The notes below the pieces were generated by a model. The model searched no databases, had not been told where the DNA came from, and saw nothing but the letters and a program-made list of their open reading frames with translations. DNA of 25,249 nucleotides from NCBI GenBank assembly GCA_004352715.1, contig SCFE01000058.1, forward strand, positions 176,737 through 201,985, in the 5' to 3' direction. A program made the translations under genes and the position numbers. This document shows positions 8,230 through 17,929 of this stretch, piece after piece (position 1 is the first letter of the stretch; the number at the start of each line of letters is the position of its first letter). The DNA is from Hofstenia miamia (lineage: Eukaryota > Xenacoelomorpha > Acoela).

Positions 8230-9155
8230 AATACTGATTTTCGATAAATAATTCCTTAAAAACCAGAAATACAGTGAACATGGAATTTTTCCGGCCACTT
8301 AACTATATTTAACATTGCCATTGATCGCAATTATCATTCTTAGTCATTAACATATTAACGTTGGTTATTCCAAGATTTGATACAATACCATTTGTGTGTA
8401 GATCATTTTCCCCTTAGAAATTTTAAATTGGGTTTTTAGTTAATATATGGATCAAGTGTTTTCCACAATTTGCCTGGAAGGATTTTCAGAAAGCTTTTCA
8501 ATGGGTCAGCGAACTGTTAAAATCGTTTACATGAACAAATTTCAACCGAAGCGCGAAAAATTGTGGAATATTCACCCTTGATAAACAAAAGCACATAATT
8601 ACAATGCCAATAGGGAGTAGACTGTTGTATTTGTTTTTGTACTAAATATATGTTTTACAAAGACATGCCAAAACACCTACCTAATAAAAATATTTTCAAA
8701 TCAAATTCTCACTTTCTGAAAGCTATGCTCCACTAGATTGTATTGCGAAAATCAAGTTCATGGTAATAAACTAATGTTTTGTAATGAAAACGAGTCGCAA
8801 TTAATAATTTAACGTAATTTTATCAATTTACTTGTCATTAATTTGATAAATTTTGAAAATTTGAAGAAGTTTGAAATTTTCGAAATCAGTTTGTAATTTT
8901 AAAATATAATGATTTTGTACCAATATTTTAAAATGACCAATTCTACAAATAGAGAAATGTAATAAAATATTTACTTCAGTACAATACCAATTGAAAAATA
9001 ATTTAATTTAATCTATTTCTAACACTAATCTAGCAAAAAGTTAAATTCTTACAAAAACAATACAAAGAATTCCCATAGTATACATTATTTACAAAATATA
9101 TAAAATTCGCACAATCACCATTAAAAACTTGAAAATAAATTGTACAATGCGATAA
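8230..9155. other. Intergenic region downstream of the CTTNBP2-like gene
   Basis: AT-rich sequence between the piggyBac right end and the minus-strand stop at 9156. It should hold the 3' UTR and polyadenylation site of the CTTNBP2-like gene. ATTAAA-type hexamers occur on the minus strand near 9003-9013, but no strong single signal stands out. No other gene is seen. Confidence 0.5.
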
Positions 9156-9836
9156 TTAGTTTTGCATTTCGAACCTGGCCGCGGACAGAGCTGAAGATGT
9201 GCGAAGAGGAGGCTCAGGTTTCGCTGCAATGGGTTTGTGACTACCGAATGAACGGAGATTTGCTATTGGTTTGTGACTACTGCTATGTATACTGCTGCTG
9301 TTAAGAACAGCTGGTGATTTAACGGATAACTGCGGAATTCTGGTTGAAGATTCGTCTGGGATTTGTTCAGACTGGCGGACCTTAACAGTCCTACTGGTGT
9401 AGTCCAGTGTTTTAGACGCAACAGTAGACACCTGCAGAGGGTTTTGCACGACATTTTCAGATATACGATGATTACTGTTCCCGTCATCATGAGGTAATAC
9501 GGCAGTGCCATTGACACAGACTTCATCATATTCGTGACACTGAATAGGGCGCGAAGTTTTTGGGCGATTTCGCTGAGGATGTGACAATGGTGGGCGACTT
9601 TCAACTATTTCAGGTGCGTCTGACGAAGAAAACCTACCCAGCTCGAGTTCATAGATGCGATTTTTTAGGCGCTCGACCTCTTCATGGAGATTATGGACCT
9701 GTTTTTCAGATCGCGCTAGTTTTCCATTTAGTTGATGCTTCTCAAACTCGAATGTACTAACTCGCCGCTCAAGCTCTGCTTCAGTTGTCTGAGCAGCGCG
9801 TGCTTGATTAGCGCTTTCTGCAGTGAGTAAATCCAC
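9156..9836 (-). CDS. CTTNBP2NL: CTTNBP2-like gene, exon 5 (last coding exon)
   Basis: Encodes residues 223-448 plus the TAA stop. It starts after a TTTAG acceptor with VDLLTAESANQARAAQ. A coiled-coil stretch (FEFEKHQLNGKLARSEKQ) matches the family segment FDIEREQLRAKLNREENR. The rest is disordered, rich in Ser, Pro, Asn and Lys, and contains two close SHKPIA repeats separated by about ten residues. It ends ALSAARFEMQN. No SH3-binding polyproline cluster like that of vertebrate CTTNBP2NL is visible. Confidence 0.88.
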   Translation of the reverse strand: MDLLTAESANQARAAQTTEAELERRVSTFEFEKHQLNGKLARSEKQVHNLHEEVERLKNRIYELELGRFSSSDAPEIVESRPPLSHPQRNRPKTSRPIQCHEYDEVCVNGTAVLPHDDGNSNHRISENVVQNPLQVSTVASKTLDYTSRTVKVRQSEQIPDESSTRIPQLSVKSPAVLNSSSIHSSSHKPIANLRSFGSHKPIAAKPEPPLRTSSALSAARFEMQN

Positions 9837-12800
9837 CTAAACTAACATTGTAAACAGATGAATTCGCCGAAAAATAGCAAATAAGGATAAGTATTGGATA
9901 TGCGAACAGGAGTGATAACGTTAAAAAATTATAATAAATTATTATAATGCACACTAGCTATGTTGCGTGCAATAAAAAATATGTTTAGACTTTCATTAGG
10001 ATTTTGAATGGCGCGATCCTTGAACTACTAAGAGATCAACAGAGTTGCCGCGGATCGAATATTTTCCGATCCATATCTAATTAAATCCACAAAAATCTGC
10101 ATGGATCGATCCATAGAGGATCCATTTCAACTAGAAAAATTCCCAGAAGAAAATTGCAAAGCAATTTTGAACAATTTAAACGAGAGAGGGGCAGAATGCA
10201 CGGGGTGTTTAGCAAGGCTAAATATTTTGATTATTAAACCAAACATGTAATTACCTCTCATGGTGTAGTGGTTGGTGCACACATCAAATGTCAGATTTGT
10301 ACAAACAAATGGTTGTTCATTTTAAGTTATTTTACTAAAAAATTTACCATAAAAACGAATACATTAATCTGTTAGCCGTAATTTTTCATCCACAATTATC
10401 CATGGATACCCAAAAATAAATTTTTTGACCCATATCCAGTGGATATCAATGGACGGGTTTGATCCATATCTAGATCCAGATCCACGGTAACCTTGTAAGA
10501 TGACCTGTTTGAAACAGTTGAAATCTTCAGCGATACAGTAGTTAGCAAATAATAACATATATGCATATAACATGTGTAAATAATTATTTACGTTGAGAAA
10601 AAATGCTTCAATGCTAAATTTATTTTAAATGTTAAAGTGTTAAAAAATATTAAATTTAGCGGATTTTGTGAGACATATCTAACATCGCTAAGAATTTAAA
10701 ACAAAAATGGCGGCCCAAATGACGTAAATTATCTGAATGATGTACTTTAACATTAAAGATCCAATGCAATTTACGTTGAGAAAAAATGCTTCAATGCTAA
10801 ATTTATTTTAAATGTTAATCCCTAAAAAACCACAAAAATTATATTATTTGCTACTGAGAGACAAAAATAACACAAATCTCAAAGTTTGATGGTAATATAA
10901 AAATTGAAATTCTGGAAAAATGGTAAAATATTCAATAAACATTGATAAGCATAATAGTAATATAAATATAACACAAAACACACCTTTACCTGGTGTCCAA
11001 ATGAACTTAACAATTAAATAAAGCGTCTATTGCTAAAACACACGGGAATGTTTTTCAAAGATTGAGTAAATTTAAATATTCAAATCTCTTGATTGAATTT
11101 ACAGACGGTTTACGAATTAAATAATCGATTGGAGTTCTTCAATAACATATTTTGTACTGATAATATATTATATTTTAATAAGGAACATAAACAAAAATCT
11201 TGGAAATCGTGTATTATATATAGACTGGGATATATTGTCGCAACAAATAGGGTAAGAATGACAAACATTACTATGGATTGAATAAATCTGAGAGCATTAG
11301 AATCATAGAGAATGGAAAGCCATGCATTTGTTTATCAGGAGTGTTTGGGGCATTCATTTCATTCATACATTGACACTCAATAGTTGCAAAAGCAGTTAAT
11401 ATGTATATTACCCGACAGAACAAATATATGTCCCAAATATATCTCAAAGATATGTTGTGTTTTAAAGACTCCAAAATTAATTTCAAATCATGATAGAAAA
11501 GATACGTTTATATAAAGACATTACAATTTGAGATTCAAATTTCATAGGGCGGATTGTAAATACTATCCAATATGTTAGTTCATAAGCAAGCCAGTTATGA
11601 TTTGTTACCTTGTTACTCAATTCTGCGTTTCTGGCATCCGCTTGTTCAAGTTGGATTTTTTCTTGACAGAGCTTAAGTATGAGTTTTTTTCTTTCTGTGA
11701 CAAGGGCAATGTACAGACGTTGATATTTTGAACGTTCTTCAGTCAGAGATTGTTGAACCCGCGAATGATCTTTCTCGAGTTTCTTGGTACTTTGACGTTC
11801 AAAATCAATCTAATAAACATGTATTATAGTCTACTAAGTACTATGGGTTTTATACTGAGGACCCGCGAAATTGAGTATGCTTGATAGACACACACTAAAT
11901 TTGAGATCAAGGGGAGCAACTCGCAGAAAATATATAAAAATGAAAAAAATGAAAAGTATTCTAGAAAAATTGGATTTATTACCATTGCAAAAACTATGAA
12001 TGAACAAATTTTTACATTTTCAAAAATTGTGGTCATTTTTCAATATCTGATATTTTTTCAGTTCGATATTGACAGTTCTTCCCAGTGAAAATGAGGCCCG
12101 CTCCTGGTAATGTAAAAATGCCGAATTTCATACGGAATATGTCCGATTTTGGCAAGTTTTTTATCAGTGCCAGTAAACTATATGCTTAAGCCAGTTCTGA
12201 TACCACAATTTGAAAAAAACTGCATAGGGCCCAGTCTTGTTCCAAAATAATACGTAGCGCCCCCATATACTTAGCAGCCATATATATTTGAGAACCTTTT
12301 ACCAGAGCGCCCGTATATATTTGATTCATTTATACTTAGCGCACTTATATATATATATATATATNATTCATTAAAATCTTTATTGTAGCGAAAGCAAATA
12401 TCAAAAGAATTTTATGAAAAATGTCGAACAACGGGAAGTATACCAGCAAGATTATATGGTTTACCAAAAATACACAAATTCCTGGAAACTTCGTAAAATA
12501 CTTGAAATTCTCAATTTTTCTTAGAAATTACAACAGATTCATTTAGCGAATCAAATTAACACAACTTTAGATTTACACACAATACATTTTCACTGAACAA
12601 GCACTATCATTATAGTTTGAAATATGGTCCGTGGTAGTGAAATTTCACCAACAATGCGTGCTCAAATTTACATCTTGTATGAGGAGGGGTACAATTATCG
12701 CGCTATAGCTGTTAGAATGGGCGTGTCAGTATCTTTCGTATCCAGAAGTGTTACTCGCTATCAGCAACTGCAAAATTTTTCCTCTCGCAAGCGCTCTGGG

Positions 12801-15800
12801 AGACCAAAAGTGACAAACCCTCAGACTGACTGTCTCATTCACCGTTACGTCGTCAATCAACCATTCTCGTCATCTTCTGAAGTCAAAGCACATTTAGGCG
12901 TCGATTGAATACTACCTTTGACCTTCCATCGTGCAAACCGGCAGCCAAACCCCGATTGTCTTCAAAGAACATTCGAGACCGGTTACGCTTCTGCAGGCAA
13001 TACCAACACTATACCCCTGAGATGTGGCATCAAGTAATGCTTAGTGACGAATCCAAGATTTGCCAGTTACATCATACCGGCCACACGTTCGACGAAAAAG
13101 AAATCAAAGATTCAAACCACGTTACACGCAACAAACTGTCCGCTCAGCACCTTCTGTGATGATTTGGGGTGCTATAACTGCGAATGGGTGTGCTGGTCTG
13201 CATTTTGTTCCTCACGACGAGACAGTCACAGCCAAGGCCTACCTCAAAATAATTCAGGAGAAAGTTCCCATGTTTATGCGACTTCGCGGAACATCTGTAC
13301 TNNNNNNNNNNNNNNNNNNNNNNNNNNNNNNNNNNNNNNNNNNNNNNNNNNNNNNNNNNNNNNNNNNNNNNNNNNNNNNNNNNNNNNNNNNNNNNNNNNN
13401 NNNNNNNNNNNNNNNNNNNNNNNNNNNNNNNNNNNNNNNNNNNNNNNNNNNNNNNNNNNNNNNNNNNNNNNNNNNNNNNNNNNNNNNNNNNNNNNNNNNN
13501 NNNNNNNNNNNNNNNNNNNNNNNNNNNNNNNNNNNNNNNNNNNNNNNNNNNNNNNNNNNNNNNNNNNNNNNNNNNNNNNNNNNNNNNNNNNNNNNNNNNN
13601 NNNNNNNNNNNNNNNNNNNNNNNNNNNNNNNNNNNNNNNNNNNNNNNNNNNNNNNNNNNNNNNNNNNNNNNNNNNNNNNNNNNNNNNNNNNNNNNNNNNN
13701 NNNNNNNNNNNNNNNNNNNNNNNNNNNNNNNNNNNNNNNNNNNNNNNNNNNNNNNNNNNNNNNNNNNNNNNNNNNNNNNNNNNNNNNNNNNNNNNNNNNN
13801 NNNNNNNNNNNNNNNNNNNNNNNNNNNNNNNNNNNNNNNNNNNNNNNNNNNNNNNNNNNNNNNNNNNNNNNNNNNNNNNNNNNNNNNNNNNNNNNNNNNN
13901 NNNNNNNNNNNNNNNNNNNNNNNNNNNNNNNNNNNNNNNNNNNNNNNNNNNNNNNNNNNNNNNNNNNNNNNNNNNNNNNNNNNNNNNNNNNNNNNNNNNN
14001 NNNNNNNNNNNNNNNNNNNNNNNNNNNNNNNNNTATATATATATATACGCTGTGGCCATATTAAATTTATTAATTATTTTAAAAATAATTCACTTAATAA
14101 AAAATGTCTTTACTATATATATATATATATATATATATGTGACACACTTATACTACTTTTCCCCATGGCTGTAGAAAACAAGTATTTGAAATAATTTGAT
14201 CTTTTTGCATTTATGCACTGTGTGTGTGTGTCTGAATATACATATATTTGATGTGGGATTAATTCGAGTAAATTTAAATGATAATAAGATTTCTCGACAA
14301 TGACTATAGCAAAAGAGAGCTGGCCACGGTTATTGCTTGAAAAATCGACCCATGGTTGTATGACATAACATTGGTTCGAGGCGCCAAGATAAAATATATA
14401 AATATGTTCTGGTAGGTGTAGTTACGTACGTGTACATTTAGTTTTTTTTGTATATACCGCTACCTAGCATACGATGTTTGAAAACGGGGGCGAGTAGACG
14501 TGCTACAATTATACATTTTGCCATGAAAATTGCCTTCATATATCACCCTAGTTAACAATGATAATTCGAGCATATTTTGCATAAGCTTTAAGCAAAATTA
14601 CCAATTAAGCTGCTTAGAAAAACATGTTGCCATATTAAAATTTTGCGTTGATTATTAATTAGCATTAGCACTTGTATATAGTCGCCAATTTATAATTTTG
14701 CAATTGCACATCTTGAAATAATTTAAAGGGAAGATGAGTGAAGCAAACAGTAATGTTTCAAATGAGTCAAGATCAATTTTTTGCCAATTAGTTTTCAGTG
14801 CAGCTGGGGTGTATTCGGGGTTAAGGCTGTTTGTTTGATTAATATAGAAACTAAGTTATAATAGAATACAACATTTTAACGCTCATAAAGGATCTGAACA
14901 GGATAACTGCATTATAAATTATTGCAATGAATAAATGTGGGCTTAGATCACCCCGTATGCTATAACATGATAAATTAATTACTTTCTTTTTTAAACACTT
15001 ACCACGTTATGAGAACACATTTATAAATTAATGAGCCAACATGCACATAATACATACATATAAATTACAGCTTAATTTACGCTCTATTTTGCTTGGATAT
15101 CCATGAAAAAATTGATTTTGTCAACAACATTGCAAAAGGTGCTGTGCACAAAACTTTGTCAGGAAAATGCAAAAAACCGATGAATGAAAAAGTCCACTAA
15201 AATGTCAACTAACATTTGCTCCCCGAAATTATATAACAAAAATCAGAACAAGAATCGTATATTTAAGCCGAAAGTCAAATTCAGTAGTTATTTTGGGACA
15301 AAGGGGTAAATAATTTCATGGAATAGTGTCTCGTAATTGTGAAAAATTAAAATTTTCTAGCCCTCCGATTTGTTGCCACACATTTGAACTGCTGACAGTT
15401 ATCAATTATTTTTAATGCTAAAAATATAAAGGTAATCAAATGACGTTAATTCCAACAGAAGAGTTTTACGACAGCGCATAAACTAATAACATGAAAGTTT
15501 GGATATGAAAATATGTAAGATCAATAGCAGGCTTCTAATGATATGCATTTTTTAACAAGGAATAAGAATATTTGTGTGAAAGCTTGTAATTAGTAGAGAG
15601 CTTGTTAAAGTAAAGTAATGAAGTTTGTCCATAACAGCTAAATTCCCACTAAATTCATTCAAATTACATTAAATTTATTCTACAAATAATCAATATAGCT
15701 AAAATAATAAAAATCAAACCTGCTGTTTTAGCTTTTCGCGCTCTTTTTCAAGCAAATATGTGACATCATCTCCAACAGCTTGTTCCTGAGCTCGTTTATT

Positions 15801-17929
15801 TTTTTCTTCCTCTAAATCTTGCAGAGCCTAAAATTAAACTATTGAGAATCATGCAACGACTCCCGGAACAATTTTCTAAATCAGAAACAAAGCAAAACAA
15901 TTAAAAAACAAAATTCTATAATTAGTAGAAAAAAATTTGAAGAATTTATGTATTACTAAATTCCTAACACATTTTAGAGTGAATTTTTTTACCAAAGGTA
16001 TTATTAAAAATACCAAATTTTAAAATTTGATGCTACAACAAATTAATAGATCTACACAATGATGGCCATATAAATTATTGTACCTATTTATATTACATAT
16101 AATTTCGTTTATATTAATCATATATATGATTTCCACGTTTAAAATCCATTTATGTGATTTTCAAATTATTTCAATATATTAGGCTCTACAAAGTGTGTAA
16201 TTGGCTGTACTAGTATGAAGGCTCTACATATTGATTAAAAATATTCCTTTTCAAAACATTAACACATTATAACTCTGACCATATTTTTACTACAATGCGA
16301 TTCACAATATTAAACTTGAGTCAAGTGCTATAAATCAAAGTTATTGTGCTAATTGCAGAAATAAATTATGAAGATTAGTGTTTCAATACTTATGAGGGGG
16401 GCTGTATATGATCATATATATGTTTTATTTATATGGCCATCACTGGCTCTAAATGTCAATCCATAATAGACAAATAAGTTCATACCAATTGCAATGATCA
16501 ATACACATAAAACGAATGCAACAATTATGCGATTATAGATGATTAATGTATCATACTTTAAAAAAGAGAATTGTAACACATGGGATAGAGCTTGAAAGCA
16601 GTTAAGTTGGGCGAACACATTATCTATGATACATAAGATATCGTCAAATCTATTAAAACATAACTAAATATTTTGGATTTTATACGTTCGAATTTTTAAT
16701 ATTTGTACGAAAAGTCAAAATTAAGAGAATTGTACATATTAGAACTACTAGTCAACAGCTGTAATTGAAAAATTTTGCTTAATTAGAAAAATAAATCTAA
16801 TCTTAAACTCAATAAGTCCTAACACTGCTAGTGAAATCATGCATCCTATAACGACGTACTTTCAATAAGAATTTAGCAGTCTTCACACAATTAAAAATGC
16901 ATTTGGTAAAGTACAATTTAATCAATACAGTGCGTATGAAATATTGTAACATCAGTTGTTAGTTGTTGTTATTTATCGGTCAGCTCAGGCGCTTTTCTTG
17001 TTGACTAGTGCCTAGTTGTTTTCATGTTTATACATATTGTAAATACGCATTGTATATAAGACACCCAAGCATCTGTAAATAGAGAAATAGTTTAACAATG
17101 TTCTCTTGTTTGCTAGAATCAGTTGCTTTAGTATATGTTCACCTCAGCGACCTTCTGCTTTGACAATAAGTCGTCTGGCAAAGTTCTCTTTAGATTCAAC
17201 CCAGTGATTCTACAATATGATGTTTATATGCTAAAGGCAAAAATCTTGTGATATTAGCTCACAAAAATCACAAAAAATGTGTGGTTAGTTATGCACATTT
17301 TCTATTTCCATAAATGCACACATTTGAAGTGTATGGCTTTGAAACGATCAGACATATTTGAGTGCTTTTACGTATTCTGAAAAATGGTCCACACCAAAAA
17401 TATTGACTAATTAACGGTATTCATAAACTAACAGCCTAACCCAACTTCGTAACCCACTTTAAATAAAAAATTTTTGTTTTAGCTTTAAGAGGTGACACAT
17501 AAAATAAAAAGTAGTAAAGCAAAAATTACCTTCTGATATCGGTTCTCTAATTGCACTAACTGATTACTAATATTGGAAATGGAATTTTTGTGAGTATTAA
17601 CTAATTCTTCAATAAATAACAAAGGCTTTTGCATAACGTTTGACGCATGCTGGATACACGTGGATTCAGAACACAACCCGTTGATTTGAGTGTCACGATG
17701 AAGTGCAGCATAAGGATCATGGAGGGTAAGTTCCCCATATCGTTGAAGAACTTGATGATTTCGACTATTCTCGGCCTAAAAACAGAAAATAGGAAAGAAA
17801 TAATACACTTAGCCCTACCTTAAGTGATGAAAAAACAATATAAAAAGCTTCTATTTCTGCTTCCAAATGAGCAGCAATCTGAGCAAGGTTGGTAATATCT
17901 GATAAGCTTTTACATTTTTCAGATTCCAT
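9156..17929 (-). CDS. CTTNBP2NL: CTTNBP2 / CTTNBP2 N-terminal-like protein (five exons)
   Basis: Joined exons 17929-17819, 17775-17530, 15827-15720, 11809-11609 and 9836-9156 give 448 residues. All introns are GT-AG and phase 0. The product belongs to the cortactin-binding-protein-2 N-terminal domain family. Members are coiled-coil scaffolds that bind cortactin and associate with striatin-PP2A (STRIPAK) complexes at the actin cortex. Diagnostic blocks are RYGELTLHDPYAALHRD (residues 50-66) and GDDVTYLLEKEREKLKQQ (138-155), both nearly colinear with the vertebrate proteins. Coiled coil runs to about residue 290, followed by a low-complexity Ser/Pro tail. The start Met at 17929 aligns with the family N-terminus. 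The tail is short compared with vertebrate CTTNBP2NL (roughly 640 residues), and no ankyrin repeats follow as in vertebrate CTTNBP2. Invertebrates often have one gene for both vertebrate paralogues, so the symbol is approximate. Confidence 0.9.
10040..10495. mobile_element. Probable hAT-type non-autonomous element (MITE)
   Basis: The ends form an imperfect inverted repeat: left CAGAGTTGCCGCGGATC, right (reverse complement) CAAGGTTACCGTGGATC. hAT elements typically begin CAGNG and make 8-bp target duplications. The flanking octamers AGAGATCA (10031-10038) and TAAGATGA (10496-10503) agree at only 5 of 8 positions, so the duplication is not proven. Both ends are dense in GGATC/GATCC and ATCCA words. 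There is no coding capacity. The family assignment is inference from the termini. Confidence 0.45.
10253..10321 (+). repeat. tRNA-like (SINE-type) remnant with a box A motif
   Basis: TGGTGTAGTGGTTGGTGC (10261-10278) resembles the RNA polymerase III box A and D-loop of a tRNA. A box B is missing or badly decayed; GGTTGTTCATT at 10311 is a poor match at roughly the right distance. No cloverleaf can be folded with confidence. Best described as a possible SINE fragment inside the MITE. Confidence 0.25.
10586..10635 (+). repeat. 50-bp exact direct repeat, copy 1
   Basis: Identical base for base to 10769-10818 (starts ATTTACGTTGAG, ends AAATGTTAA). The copies are separated by 133 bp. Confidence 0.9.
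10769..10818 (+). repeat. 50-bp exact direct repeat, copy 2
   Basis: Exact copy of 10586-10635. The spacer between them holds CTTTAACATT, an inverted match to AATGTTAAAG at the end of copy 1. Confidence 0.9.
11609..11809 (-). CDS. CTTNBP2NL: CTTNBP2-like gene, exon 4
   Basis: 67 codons (residues 156-222) between acceptor ATTAG|ATT and donor AAG|GTAACA. The sequence runs IDFERQSTKKLEKDHSR and is coiled coil throughout, rich in Glu, Lys, Gln and Leu. It occupies the position of the family segment EFEKSQVKKFEKEQKK. Exon length and phase fit its neighbours. Confidence 0.88.
12256..12364 (+). repeat. Degenerate minisatellite passing into (TA)n
   Basis: Units of about 14-18 bp built on AGCGCCC.TATATATTTG begin at 12256, 12273, 12291, 12306, 12324 and 12338. 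The last one passes into a (TA)n run that stops at the single N (12365). Confidence 0.6.
12365..12365. other. Single-N assembly junction
   Basis: One ambiguous base at the end of a (TA)n tract. Unlike those at 1724 and 2679, I see no repeated sequence across it. Confidence 0.85.
12624..13301 (+). pseudogene. Tc1-type transposase (broken, 3' end in gap)
   Basis: DNA transposase of the Tc1 group, inserted in intron 3 in the sense opposite to the host gene. Met 12624 starts MVRGSEISPTMRAQIY. A helix-turn-helix follows (GYNYRAIAVRMGVSVSFVSR, about residues 28-47), then RSGRPKVT, the family GRPR-like linker (about 58-65). The frame stops at TGA 12906-12908. Sequence resumes in a second frame with IRDRLRFCRQYQHY and VMLSDESKI, where the first catalytic Asp lies. 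A third frame from about 13085 gives SAPSVMIWGAITANGCAGL, the strand region after it. The second Asp and the Glu fall in the N gap. At least two frame changes make it a pseudogene as assembled. Its terminal repeats are not seen. Confidence 0.88.
13302..14033. other. Assembly gap of 732 N
   Basis: Covers the 3' part of the Tc1 transposase and ends in a (TA)n tract, which probably blocked assembly. Confidence 0.95.
14034..14138. repeat. Two (TA)n tracts around a possible Tc1-like end
   Basis: (TA)n at 14034-14046 and 14114-14138. Between them, CTGTGGCCATATTAAATT (from 14049) resembles the terminus of the Tc1-like MITE at 16055. It may be an element end, but no partner is visible. Confidence 0.5.
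15720..15827 (-). CDS. CTTNBP2NL: CTTNBP2-like gene, exon 3
   Basis: 36 codons (residues 120-155) between acceptor ATTTTAG|GCT and donor CAG|GTTTGA. This is the most conserved exon: ALQDLEEEKNKRAQEQ then GDDVTYLLEKEREKLKQQ, against family LDLEEERQRHAQD and GDDVTYMLEKERERLTQQ. It largely decides the family assignment. Confidence 0.95.
15828..17529 (-). other. Intron 2 of the CTTNBP2-like gene
   Basis: 1702-bp phase-0 intron with donor AAG|GTAATT and acceptor TTTTAG|GCT. It contains a Tc1-like MITE (16055-16449). The rest is AT-rich with no supported gene. Confidence 0.85.
16055..16449. mobile_element. Tc1-like MITE
   Basis: A perfect 16-bp inverted pair, TGATGGCCATATAAAT at 16060-16075 and its reverse complement at 16427-16442, extends outward as CA(A/G)TGATGGCC. 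TA dinucleotides lie just outside (16053-16054 and 16450-16451), as expected for Tc1/mariner insertion. The start resembles the C. elegans Tc1 terminus CAGTGCTGGCCA. The 395-bp interior is AT-rich and non-coding. Confidence 0.65.
17530..17775 (-). CDS. CTTNBP2NL: CTTNBP2-like gene, exon 2
   Basis: 82 codons (residues 38-119) between acceptor TTTTTAG|GCC and donor AAG|GTAATT. It begins AENSRNHQVLQRYGELTL and contains RYGELTLHDPYAALHRD, matching family RYGKYNISDPLMALQRD, followed by coiled coil ending QLVQLENRYQK, which matches AAAESRHRK. Confidence 0.93.
17776..17818 (-). other. 43-nt intron 1 of the CTTNBP2-like gene
   Basis: Begins GTAGGG and ends CTGTTTTTAG on the minus strand, phase 0. 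Reading through it would give a frame that stops soon after (17765), so splicing is needed to join residues 37 and 38. The two flanking exons match consecutive parts of the family domain. Confidence 0.82.
17819..17929 (-). CDS. CTTNBP2NL: CTTNBP2-like gene, exon 1 (first coding exon)
   Basis: 37 codons (residues 1-37). Starts MESEKCKSLSDITNLAQI and ends IVFSSLK at donor AAG|GTAGGG. It aligns with the vertebrate N-terminus MNLEKLSKPELLTLFSIL at similar length, which supports this Met. A TTTTTAG about 25 nt upstream could be the acceptor of a 5' UTR intron. Confidence 0.85.

Larger units (their letters stand above)
9837..11608 (-). other. Intron 4 of the CTTNBP2-like gene
   Basis: 1772-bp phase-0 intron with donor AAG|GTAACA and acceptor TTTAG|GTG. 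It contains a probable hAT-type MITE (10040-10495) and a 50-bp exact direct repeat (10586-10635, 10769-10818). The remainder is AT-rich with no supported gene. Confidence 0.85.
11810..15719 (-). other. Intron 3 of the CTTNBP2-like gene
   Basis: Phase-0 intron of about 3.9 kb including a 732-N gap, with donor CAG|GTTTGA and acceptor TTATTAG|ATT. It holds a minisatellite (12256-12364), a broken Tc1 transposase (12624-13301), (TA)n tracts and a short TG run (14219-14231). From 14140 to 15719 I see only AT-rich unique-looking sequence. Confidence 0.85.

Noticed and set aside
9263-9760. Open frames overlapping the last CTTNBP2-like exon in other frames
   Set aside because: Shadows of the real exon, which has family similarity and correct splice sites.
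10261-10330. Functional tRNA gene
   Set aside because: Only box A is convincing; no paired acceptor stem or good box B.
10586-10818. CRISPR-like repeat
   Set aside because: Only two copies, eukaryotic intron context, no array.
13044-14174. Long open frames across 13044-14174
   Set aside because: Created by the N gap and (TA)n; only the Tc1 part before 13302 is real.
16412-16618. Hydrophobic 68-codon minus-strand frame
   Set aside because: Lies in an intron and overlaps the Tc1-like MITE; no recognisable domain, and AT-rich DNA readily gives hydrophobic frames.
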